NCBI RefSeq assembly: GCF_932526225.1
Contig: NC_064048.1
Location: forward strand, 2,557,597-2,621,596
Length of the DNA: 64,000 nucleotides
From: Nematostella vectensis
Lineage: Eukaryota > Cnidaria > Anthozoa > Actiniaria > Edwardsiidae
Direction: 5' to 3'
The position numbers and the translations under genes are program-made. The notes under the pieces were generated by a model, which saw nothing but the letters and a program-made list of their open reading frames with translations, had not been told where the DNA came from and searched no databases. How positions within the stretch are numbered: the stretch's first letter is position 1; each line of letters begins with the position of its first letter. Positions 23,460 to 33,903 of the stretch are shown here, in pieces.

Positions 23460-26020
23460 AAGACTGCTACTGTCTGAATCTTGTCTGACCTAAAATCACC
23501 GTAACGATGTCAAAGAAGACCAATCAAACCACTATTAGGGGTAGCAAGCTGACAAGGGGATCTCGGAATCTCGGCTTTTTACGCATAAGTCTCGAAGTCT
23601 TGTTTTGTTGCTGGTTTTTTTTTTTTTTTTTTTTTTAATTACAGGGGTCTCGGAGCCTAGTCTTTTTTTCTACCACGGCTTAGGATTTTTAAACGCGATC
23701 TCGCAGTCCCTGATCTGTTTTATGTTGTTGCCATGCTTCGGGTTTCCCCCTTCTTTTTCGAGTCTCGAGTCTTGAGCCTTTTCCGAACTAAACAAAAAAC
23801 ATTCGCTATTGTAGCAAGATTGCATTGTTACTCTACTTTTTTTTTAAATGATGTTAATATGACACACCGAGCAAGTTCTTCAAAAACAAGGTCTGGCTCG
23901 GATTACGAAAAATACATCGGAAGCATTAAAAAATACAATTTGTAAGAGAAAAGTCCTTTTTTTTAATCGGATACCCCCAAAAATACCTGAGGCCCAGTTT
24001 TGACCCCTTAAAAAAACGAAGAGCATCCATATCAATTCGACATGGGAAGAACTCGGATTAACCCATCGCTACCCCTAATATATTTTATGCTCCCGCTCAA
24101 TGCCGAGTCACACAAAGCATCCATTTCCATCGTCTAATTCAGGCGAGTAACAAAGATATTTTCAATCAAAAATCATCAACAACATTATAGACTTCATTCG
24201 TAGATTATTTTGAAGTTTCCTTGCGAATAAACTGTTGAATTTACGGGCGGATGTGGGAAGGTGTTCGTGGGTGGCATGACCGTTTAAACCCTATACCAAA
24301 GCACTGAAAACGAAAACCTTATTTCAAAAGCAGCACAAGCACTTTAATACCCTCTTTCGAATGGTTCGAATAATGATGATAATAAAAACTACATTCAGTA
24401 GTATATTGCACGGGCGTCTACACGAAGTAAGATTTCTTGCCTTTTTGTAACACTGGCTTGTATACTTACTTACTGACTTGTACACTGACTTGTATACTTT
24501 CTTTAAATGTCCTCTGCTGGGCGGAGCAGTAACGGGCAAGTAACATTCAGGCGTGGATTACGCCCTAATATATCGGTTTCTGTAATCACTTCAAGTGCAC
24601 TTTTAATGAGGCGTTCCAGCTTGAAGTAGTCACTTTGAGTACACTTGAATAAAATGAGACTTTCTCGGATGTTAAACATTATAGAAAAAAACTAAAACGA
24701 AATCTTCATTGAAAACAAACCACAGGAAAGGGCGATTCTTTATCTACAGTTCTACCTATTGAGAAAGTTATATTGCTTTTTAGTAAAAAGGTAAACCTCA
24801 GGCTTTTTAGTCTGTTGCTAAGATTCCGTTGGCTTACAGTAGAATCTATTTTGATAACGCTGTTTGTTAAGAAGCAAAAGGTTCTTTTTAATTTCTCTCA
24901 AGCAATTGACTATGGAATTAAAACTATTGAAAAATTCAGCATTATTATTTTTATTATTTGATAATTAATAAGGATGCTCTTAAGATAGGTATCCAAAGTT
25001 TGTCACACTTGCACAGACCAAGTACAGGTGGTGATAATCGGGCAAACAAGAAGGGTGATATCATGTCTAAAACTAGTTCATTCAAACGAATGACATTCAC
25101 CATATCTCGCACTCTCAAGGGTTATCACTGTCATACCGTTGTGCGCTCAAGTTTTTTTTCTGCCCCTCCATGGCCCTTTTTTTCTGTGCGAAATGACTAG
25201 TAGGGGCATGGATGTGCCCCCCCCCCCCCCCCCCAAGTTCCCCCAGCCCCTGTGCGCCCGCCCCCTCAAAACTTAGAGGTCCGTTACGGCTCCGATTTCT
25301 ATCATCGTCTTAATGTATAAATTTTAGAAAGTTCCATTTGAAGAGGACAGCGCACTTAATGCCATTGAAAAAGCTTTTCTAGAATTGTCATTTCATCACA
25401 TTCATTAAAAGAAACACGTTATTAAATTGTAACTGTCGAAAGTCGCTCTATCAATATTTTTCAACGCAGCTGTCTTCTCTTTAAAAGTGAAAAGGAAAAA
25501 AAAGAGATCCAGTGATCTTGTCATAGAAGTTGATTACCGATATGTACGAGAGGTGTGACCCACTCTAATCCCAGCCTTGTACTTTTCCATGCTATGGCTT
25601 TGAAAAAAATACCACGAAACAACCGAATAAAACCCGAATACCAACACGTGACTCAAATATCGTGCATTGTGTAACAACTCTATCCTCTCCGGGAATATGG
25701 TTATAGATCGTGTTTCGAAAGTTCTACACGCATCCTAACGACAGCACTAGGGGCTAGAGGCTTGTTGCGTCCTCCTTCCTCTCCGCTGTGATAAAAGCGC
25801 CTAAGTTCGCAGGCATTTACCGCTCACTAGCGCCTCAGAACAAGCCTCTCTAGTGTAAAATTGTTTCAAGATTATTTTTTAAATATAAAATGGTTATTGA
25901 TATCGTCAGTGGATAGGGATTAAAAAGTTCTTTATGTATGACTCCCCGTCGCCATCCGCCTCTGGGGAGATGGGAGGGGAGTACTATGTGGCACAACAAA
26001 CCTCTGAAAGGGAGAGGTGC
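23460..26020. other. Gene-free stretch with poly-T and poly-C tracts
   Basis: No exon could be supported. It holds a T-run at 23613-23636 and a dispersed repeat at about 24105-24245 related to 690-835. There are also tandem ACTTGTATACTTACT-like repeats at about 24455-24500 and a partial CAGGGCCGTAGCAGG-family element at about 25190-25295 with a long C-run. The left part should contain the promoter and 5' UTR of the RTX-like gene that starts at 23454. Confidence 0.5.
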
Positions 26021-26391
26021 TGACATGACGGAAAAACCTGGAAAACGCGCAATTCCAGATAGAGAAAGAAGAAACTATTTCTTGCAATGGCTATAGGTTC
26101 TTTGTATTACGGACTGATTTTCAAAACACAAATAACGTGAGGCTGAAGTGCACATCACCAGATTTTGGCTTTTTAAGATAATTTTCCTTGATGATCATTG
26201 CCCTGTGTATCAGTTCAGGGACGAAAAGCTCAAATTTCAATGACACTTTAAAAAAAGTCGCATCAATTTAAAAAAAGTCGCACTTGATATTTTGTTTGCT
26301 ACTAAGTTACTAAGTACTCAGAGAAATTCTCCGTCTTATTCGATGTGAAATTGGCTTATTTGAAGCGTCACGTCATGTTTTTCCGTCGTCA
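26021..26391. mobile_element. MITE family TGACATGACGGAAAAAC, copy 1
   Basis: The element opens with TGACATGACGGAAAAAC and closes with an imperfect inverse (ATGTTTTTCCGTCGTCA). It is matched over most of its length by 48551-48910 in the opposite orientation. About 371 bp, no coding content. Confidence 0.75.
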
Positions 26392-26792
26392 AAGGTGATA
26401 TGTTCTGGGGAAATAGCGCAAGTACACTCTTTTATTATAAGAACCTTTTTTTAAGAACCTGAGATTCCACCCATGCCGAGGCTCAGATATCAGAAAAAAT
26501 ATTGCTTTGTTAGTCCTGATGCGTTTTAAAATGCAGAATCAGATTGTGCTAAAAAAAAACAACCTTATATATATTGCTATTGCTTTTATATATATTGAAC
26601 ATTTGTGTAATTCTCTTCCTAATAATTCATTTGGTTTTTTTATTTTTGTATACACTAAAATTTAAGAACATCGTTTAGAGCATACTCAGCCTTGAAATGC
26701 TCCAAAAGTAAGAACAGCCAAGCCTCAACTCAAAATTAGAGAGTTTTTATATAAAAAAAAGAGTAAGGGAAAAAGCCCAAGCACAGGCTATA

Positions 26793-26935
26793 GGAAATGA
26801 TGTCTTATGTCTTGTTAGTGTAAGAATTAAGCACGTATTTCTACCTAGCGCGTATATTGAATACAGTTAGTTTAGTTAGGAATACGTGCTTTATTCAACA
26901 CTAACAAGACATTAGACATCATTTCGGAGTAAAAT
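26793..26935. mobile_element. Foldback element with arms of about 48 bp
   Basis: The left arm GAAATGATGTCTTATG...AGCACGTATT is repeated inverted as AATACGTGCT...CATTAGACATCATTTC, with about 45 bp between. It lies about 600 bp upstream of the Mab-21-like gene. Confidence 0.8.
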
Positions 26936-27564
26936 TATCCTATAACCCGTGGCCCAAGTGGAGAAGAAGGCCAAGTTTTTGTTATTGTTGTTGTTGTTTT
27001 GTTGTTGTTGCGGTTGCAACGCGAATTCTCGAAGTCTTTTTTCTCTTGCAAACCGGAAGTTGGGGTCGATCTCACAAATCGGGGTCATTTGCCCAAAATA
27101 ATAATCCGATGGAACTAAGACCTAAAAAAAATACAAGCTGCCATCAACTTTTGCTAGCATTAGGACAATTATTAGCACAACAATGTGAGATTAGTGTTGG
27201 GACGGAAAGCACTGTAGATTAGATACCGCTCTAAGTAGGTACAACGATGTTTCACTTTGACCTATGTGTAAAAATCCAAAATCAGTCTATTTTTTGTTTT
27301 AATTTAACTATAAAATAGCCTGTAGTTAATAGGTTAACATCTTCCCTAGGTGGTAACCACAGAGTGAATTGTAACAGTAGAAATAAAACGTGTCCGGCCT
27401 GTAGGTAAGCTAGGATTGGGATCCCTGTATTCTAATACAAAAAAAACGTTCATTTATGTGCGCTGAGTCATTTCTACTTCTTTCGCTCGTTACGACCTTC
27501 GGACTTCCGTTCAAGCGAGGAATTAGGTAAGAGATGTCGTACATCGCAAAAGGTATAAGAAACA

Positions 27565-30308
27565 ATGGAGGTTTTTGAACGCCTGAGAAGTTGTGATATT
27601 TTAATGCAGTCCGGCGTTCATCGACTGCTTCAGTCTTTCAATGAATTACTAAAAATGGGATCAGACATACAAAATTGGAAAAATATAGATGAACCTTGGG
27701 CTCAAAAGTATGCTGAGATGTTATCACATTGGAGGGAAGGAATAGACGAGCATATTTGTATATCAGGCAGTAGTGTCGAGGTAGGAGCAATCTGTCGATC
27801 AGCAAGGAGTGGGTTATATGAACTTGAATGGGATAAAATGGAAGAAATTGGAAGGATGACTGAAGAGGTAGCTTCGCAGTATCTCGTTCCAGTTGAAGGC
27901 ATACTTGGTTTTTATTACGTCAGACCCGACTTTCATGGATCAGCATATATTTGCGACGATTTCAAGGAGACGAGAACGTTTTTCGAGATGTTCAAATCAA
28001 TAAGCATTGTCCAACAATCATCTATCTGCTTGTCCAATAGGGAGGTAGTGAATGAAATGACCAAAGATAGCGATGAATATGTAAATACCGATGTTTTGAA
28101 AGCCATAAGGTCACCTCTCTTCACTCCAACGGGGCCATCAGCAATGACTAAAGTACCTATTAGTCTGTACTTTGCCAAGCTTCGTGTATTACCTCTCCTA
28201 TATAGTTTTATAGGAGCAAGTGGTGGTTACTGTTCAATTGATAATGTTTATTGCATTGCCTTGAAGTTTACCCCAGATTGTGTAGTCTCTTGGTTGTCAA
28301 ACCGTGACGAGCTATGGCCGCCAAGTGACGTTCGACAGGAAATACTGGTAAATGGTTTCCACATTGTATCAAAAAATGCACCAGGTTTTAAAAACTCGTG
28401 GCATCTTTCCACATCTTTTGCTGAGAAATTACTGTTTGACAAAATGACTGGATTCCAAAGACTTGTATACCTTGCTGCGAAGACAGTGTTTTATTTACAT
28501 CTGAAAAACGGTGAATGCAGGTACAATAAAATTGGAGAAGAAAACCAAGAGATTCTGTCATCACTTCCATCATACCTCATAAAAACTGTTTTCTTTGAGT
28601 TCTTGCGCAACAAAAGCCAAAAGGAACCGGATTTTTGGGAGCAGGAAGATGATAGGAGATTTTCTCAAGCATTAGCAGAAGTATTTGAGTTATTAAAGTG
28701 TAAGTTAGCTTCAAAAGTCTGCTATAGCTTCTTCGTCCCTGACATCAACATTCTTGAGATTGATGGCGTTATTCCAGAAGACAAATATATCACCATTACA
28801 AGCAAAGTGTTGGAAATTTGCAAGAATCCAAGAGTGTTTTTTCCAACAAATATTAACAGAATTGAGGTTCTTACATTAAACTATGATTTATTCATCAAGA
28901 CAGTTAGCACCATTATTTGTGTAGAAAGAAATGCCATGTCATCTTCGAAACAAGCAATAAATACAGCATTGTTGTTACTGGAGTGTAAAGACGTTTTCCA
29001 AAAATATAACAGGTGAGTTATATGAATTTTTTTCATTGTGTTCGTGTATCGAGGGGACTTTCTTTTAAAACTTTCCATCTCTTTGCACTTTTAACACGGT
29101 GAAAAGCTTTCTCTTTTTTTGGGGGGGGAGGGGGGGGGGTCAGGGCGGCGGAGGAATCTCCATTATTACTGTTATACTAGTTTCAATGCTAAAATAGTAG
29201 GCACCAATAACTGTTTTTTTAAGGTGAAAGGCTTTGAGAGAATTATTTTGAAGGTGAAAAGCTTTTTGGGTGGGGTGGGGGGGGGTAATCTCCATTATTA
29301 CTGATACTGAATTGCGATCTCAAACTGGATTTTCCCTATAAGAGGAAGTAGACAATATTTTTTTAGTCTCTCGTAAGGGGACATAATTGGTTGGTTACCA
29401 TATTGGGACAATTATAATATTCCACAATTGGGACCATCTATAAACTCGTCTACTGGAAGTTTTACCACAGGAGGTCCGGTAATCCCCACAAACTTTATAC
29501 CATTATTGATTTGCCATTCCTATGGGGAGCAATAAGATAAATAATTTAAACGGGGTTTACCGGTTTTCCGCTTACACAAGTGACCAACAGCAGAGCAGCT
29601 TTATAGATAAAAACAGGGGGTAGACATAAATTATTACACACTCCCTAGACTTGCCCCTCCTACATCGTTCTGTTGTTTTACAGGTTAGAGCACTCAGTAG
29701 ACGATGAGTTTACCCAAGAAGAGCATTTCTTTAGAGTCGGATTTAGGGCATTCTGGGAAGAAGCGTCGAAGTCATATCTGTTTCGAGCTGCAGAACAAAG
29801 ACCTTTCTTGGAGCTCGAGCGCGAGTTCTGTGCAAAGATATATGTAAGATTGGTTGCAGGGTCTTCTTATCAAATAACAGAGTTTGAGGAACAAATGATA
29901 TCTCTTGGACGGATAAACGAAGACGATAAGAAGAGAATGGAATCAAGGCGGCAGGCTACTTCTCGCCACGATTCTCTTGAAGAAGGCAAGTCTTATTGTG
30001 AACGATACATTACGGAAGGAAAGCTTGACCGTAAAGGATTCATGGGGGAATGCTGCGATGGCCAAGTTTACCAACTTAATAGCGGAAGACTCGGAAGACT
30101 AGAGCGTTGTGGAGAGAATATAATCTGGAGAGATATTACTAATGAAATTCAGTATACAAATGACAATCAAGAGGGTAGTCTTCGCGGAGAGAGTGATGAC
30201 AAACAAATCTGCAGAGAGACAAGTCAAGATCACCACTCATCTACATTTGAAATGGGATCAAATGATGAAGGGCACATATGTTGTGGCCTCAGATGTGTTA
30301 TAATGTGA
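27565..30308 (+). CDS. Mab-21/cGAS-like nucleotidyltransferase-fold protein with C-terminal CaaX box
   Basis: Two exons, 27565-29012 and 29684-30308, joined in phase across a GTGAGT...ACAG intron, give 690 residues. The ATG has a favourable context (AACAATGG). Mab-21 family features in order: GSSVE at 68-72, an acidic cluster ELEWD at 86-90, the core strand and W-P at about 228-252, SWHLSTSFAEKLL at about 278-290, and LPSYLIKTVFFEF at about 334-346. The third catalytic acid expected in the core strand appears to be Tyr-Cys (VYC, 228-230), so cyclic-dinucleotide synthesis is doubtful. The second exon adds about 207 charged residues of no known domain. The protein ends ICCGLRCVIM: CVIM is a canonical farnesylation CaaX box and the upstream Cys pair could be palmitoylated. 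I infer a membrane-anchored, possibly non-catalytic Mab-21 protein; a sensing or adaptor role is speculation. Confidence 0.88.
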
Positions 30309-30555
30309 TTCTGGATCATTTGTGGTGGGCGTGTTCCAGGCCAGCTCAGCCGTCCCTTTCTTCTACCCAAAGACAGGGCCATAACAGGGCAGAAAAACTG
30401 GGGGAGGGGATCTTGTAAGCCACAGCTTTGTTATTGCTGTCATTTAATATTGGAAGGCACATAATGTGTTAAAATCTCGAAATAACCATCTAAAAACAAA
30501 GTTAAATACTTTATTTACCAAATTTAATCGAAAATACCGCCAATCTTGTTTTAAA

Positions 30556-30884
30556 AACTTTCGTTTTTCGAGCTTGCTCGGTTATTTCCTTATTAGACCT
30601 TACATACCATATTTGGGAGTCCACTTCAATCATTTTTATCTCTTTGAGCTTTGTCTAGAGCTTTGTAAATCGAGAATTTGTCTAGAGCTAGAGCTTTGTA
30701 AATCGAGAATTTGTCTAGAGCTTTGTAAATCGAGAATTTTCACGTAAACTTGCGGGAATTCGTGTTTACTATTATTTCGCTGGCAGCCATCTTGGAAATG
30801 GAGCCTAGTCCCTAACGTTTTAGAATATCACAGGTCTCCCGCGCGCTCGCCCCAGGCTCTTTTAGACCATTTAGAAAAACGACA
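30556..30884. mobile_element. MITE family CTGTCGTTTTT, inverted copy 2
   Basis: Inverted relative to 63745-63998. The GTCGTTTTTC-type ends are both visible (ACTTTCGTTTTTC on the left, GAAAAACGACAA on the right). The copy contains an internal tandem duplication of a segment ending GAGCTTTGTAAATCGAGAATTT, three times at about 30650-30740. Confidence 0.8.
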
Positions 30885-31150
30885 ACCATTGATTGCTCTC
30901 TTGTTGATATGCATTGTCTCCGCAAACTCATCCGATGGGAATAGATGCTTTTTACACTTGGTACTTTGCTAGGAGGATAACATTGCGGCTAACAGAGGCT
31001 GTTTGAACACTGAAGCACTGGCCTGCCCTATGGGCGTAACGGCCCTGACTAATTTAACTCTGATACAAATATCTGTGTCATGACATCTAAAAGATTATGT
31101 TTATGTGATATTTTGTCATTCCAATATCTTAGCAACACTCTTGTTTGTTA

Positions 31151-31290
31151 GCATCCTCGGGGACCCAGGGCGACGCGAAGACCGGAAGCGAACGTACGCT
31201 CGAAGACGAAAGAACGAGGAGAAAAAGACTAATTCTTTCGCGCGCTTCCTGTGTCCCCGATCTCCGCGACGCCCTGGGTCCCCGAGGATG
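31151..31290. mobile_element. 140-bp MITE with 8-bp target duplication GTTTGTTA
   Basis: Ends are inverted repeats (CATCCTCGGGGACCCAGGG against CCCTGGGTCCCCGAGGATG). The element is flanked by GTTTGTTA at 31143-31150 and again at 31291-31298. An 8-bp duplication is typical of hAT-type insertion. A diverged relative lies at about 32899-33060. Confidence 0.85.
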
Positions 31291-31388
31291 GTTTGTTACA
31301 TGCATTTGTTCAATTACTTCAGAAGTCTCTTTGGAGGAGGACGTCAGATCGTTGCCTCTACAAATGTCTAACCGGTCTGGTACCACGT

Positions 31389-31530
31389 GTTCTTAACGGG
31401 CTTCCTGTGCTCGGAGATGAGCCATGAGGCAGCGTGGGGGCTGGGACAAGTTCACCCACAGATGGTCTCCTGTGACGTCACAAAATTTTATCATTTTAGG
31501 AGATCCAGCCACAGGAAACCTGCTAAGAAC
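31389..31530. mobile_element. MITE with GTTCTTARCRGGYTTCCTG ends
   Basis: The 21-bp terminal inverted repeats start GTTCTTAACGGGC on the left and end CTGCTAAGAAC on the right. Related sequence without clear borders occurs at about 39850-39950 and 51235-51300. Confidence 0.7.
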
Positions 31531-31819
31531 GTCTGGGACTAGGCGGCTGTCTGACCACATGTTAAGATATAACGTTGTTTTCATTGTCCTTTTATCTGTA
31601 TTTCCTTAATTGTAGTCAACTTGATTGCGCTTTGTTGCTCGCAATAATCTTTTCCAATCCGGAAAAAAATAAATTTACCTCATATCCAGTGCCTGCGCTA
31701 TTAAGTTAGGCAGCTGATCTTCATTGAGTTGGGTTTGTGAGGCTCTTCGGGGATTCTCAAATGTAACAGGCGACGCAAGTCCAGCAGGACATGATGGCCT
31801 GTCAATGAGAGGGACATAT

Positions 31820-31993
31820 CAGGGCCGTGCGTAGCAGAGGGTGGGGCACTGGGAGCATGTGCCCCCCCATTTTCAAAAATTATAAGGAAATGACCAGAAG
31901 AGGCGTGGCTGTGCCCCCCCCCCCCCCAATATTTTCTTAATACTTTTGTACCCCCCCCCCCCTCCAATCTTACGTGTCCTGCAACGGCTATGA
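31820..31993. mobile_element. MITE family CAGGGCCGTAGCAGG, full copy 2
   Basis: Matches 13606-13799 over its whole length, including two internal poly-C runs (31915-31927 and 31952-31962). The right end is CCTGCAACGGCTATG. Confidence 0.75.
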
Positions 31994-32169
31994 ACATAGT
32001 TACCAAATTTGGTCGGATCAGAATTTATGCAACACCATGCACGTTACAACATACCATTTATAATCAATTGTTTCACGCTTTGTACTAGAAATATTCTTAA
32101 AAAACCTAACAATAAAAAAGACGCCCGTCTACCTGCGAATCATCCTTGGAAACCAGGAGAGGGGGGGGG

Positions 32170-32360
32170 AGGGAGGAAGGTAGGAAGGAAGGAAGGAAGG
32201 AAGGAAGGAAGGAAGGAAGGAAGGAAGGAAGGAAGGAAGGAAGGAAGGAAGGAAGGAAGGAAGGAAGGAAGGAAGGAAGGAAGGAAGGAAGGAAGGAAGG
32301 AAGGAAGGAAGGAAGGAAGGAAGGAAGGAAGGAAGGAAGGAAGAAAGGAAGGAAGGAAGG
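32170..32360. repeat. (GGAA)n microsatellite, about 190 bp
   Basis: Almost pure GGAA/AAGG tetranucleotide repeat. The Lys-Glu-Gly-Arg and Ser-Phe-Leu-Pro open frames across it are artefacts of the repeat. Confidence 0.98.
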
Positions 32361-33496
32361 ACCGTAAAAGTAGACAGGGATGTGCGCCCTATCTTTCAGG
32401 ATATAAAATCCGACCAACTGCTCTCCCTTAGGTGAGGGGTGTTCAAAGATTCTTTCGATTCTGCAATCCCTAAAGGGGATCTTTATATTGGGAATTATGA
32501 TAGTAGTTTTCAACTTCGATACATTCATCTTCTGATACACCTATTTCAAATAATGTTGCACTCAATAATCCATGTATCGTAGCCCGCGGTGGTTCATGGG
32601 TAGCGTATAAACGTCTGAATCCTTGTATGTGAAAGCCATGCGAATGTTCATAAGAACATGAACAAAAATTCTACAGCTTGTGAAACCTGGATTTGTATTC
32701 TATTTACGCTTATTTGCTTATTTACTTGATACCCATGAAGCCTTGCGGGTGAAGATTCTCCTAGTGCAACCTTTTTTTAATTGTATGTTATAAACGAGCC
32801 CTTAAAAAGGGCTTTAGTGCCCTCGATATGGAAGTTTCAAGCGGTTCGCCATTATTACTTTGTACAAAACAGTCCTTTAGAAATAATCGAATCTTGACTC
32901 ATCCTGGGTACCCAGGGCGTCGACGGCAAAAAACGTCGAGTTTATGTCGAGGTCAGTGTAACGAGGCGCGATAAAAGAGCCGTCTTCTTTCCCGCCCCCT
33001 TCCTCTTGACTTATGCTAATTTGTTAATGCGCCTGTTGCCTCGACACCCAGGGTTCCTGAGAAAGATTTAAACTGTGGCACTAACTTTTTTCGATATATA
33101 ACGGCATTGACCCCTCAACCGGCCTGTACCGGCTTTGGGAAGTACCCACAACCCAAAAAATTCATAAATGCAAAATCGACACATGAAGATGCTCAGGCAT
33201 CAGTCTGAAATATTCATACAACCAAGGTAATTTCAACTACTGTTTAGCCAAATAATAGCTCAGATTTCTAAGCATTCTGGGAGATCCAATAAAAAATTCA
33301 CGAGGGGAGGGCCAGTAAACACTCCTATCCCAAAGTTTGAATGTTTTTCTTTTCACCTCAAAGCCAAACAAATCAATTCCAGGTCATACAGAACAAGAAA
33401 AGCAGCTTGGATACCGCCGAGTAGGTGCAGCGGTGTTTGGCTTTGACGGGCTGTAAAAAAAACTCAAAATAGGGGGGAGGTATTTGTTTTTGGTCT

Positions 33497-33497
<1 letters not shown>

Positions 33498-33531
<34 letters not shown>
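33498..33531. repeat. Poly-T tract of 34 bases
   Basis: Uninterrupted T run about 370 bp upstream of the R-Ras start codon. No target duplication or adjoining retroelement body was recognised. Confidence 0.9.
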
Positions 33532-33532
<1 letters not shown>

Positions 33533-33903
33533 TAAATCTAGCTATAGCCAGGAGCTCTTTACTTGACGTAGTTTAGCGTAAATGATAATTTGTTCCAGTT
33601 CCGCGTCTTTTATACTGCTTTTTAAATTGCTTATATTCGACTAAAAAAGCTTAGTTGTTGTATAATTTGATGCCGGCCTTTCGTTGGTACATGCCTTCGG
33701 CATCTACAGGCTCCGTTACAGGTAAAAAGAACATATGATAACATTGCGCGGGAAGCCTGGGCCGAGCTCATTAGCGTCGAGTTATGCGCGGAATGACTCG
33801 CCCACCGCCCTAACTTTTATCGACAACAAACAAGTTATATGTGAGGGAATTCAGCCCTAAATACTTCACAACATCGGCTCTGAGTATCGCCCAAGCTACC
33901 ATA

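Noticed and set aside
32106-32540. 144-codon and 140-codon frames through the GGAA repeat
   Set aside because: Pure tetranucleotide repeat artefacts on both strands.
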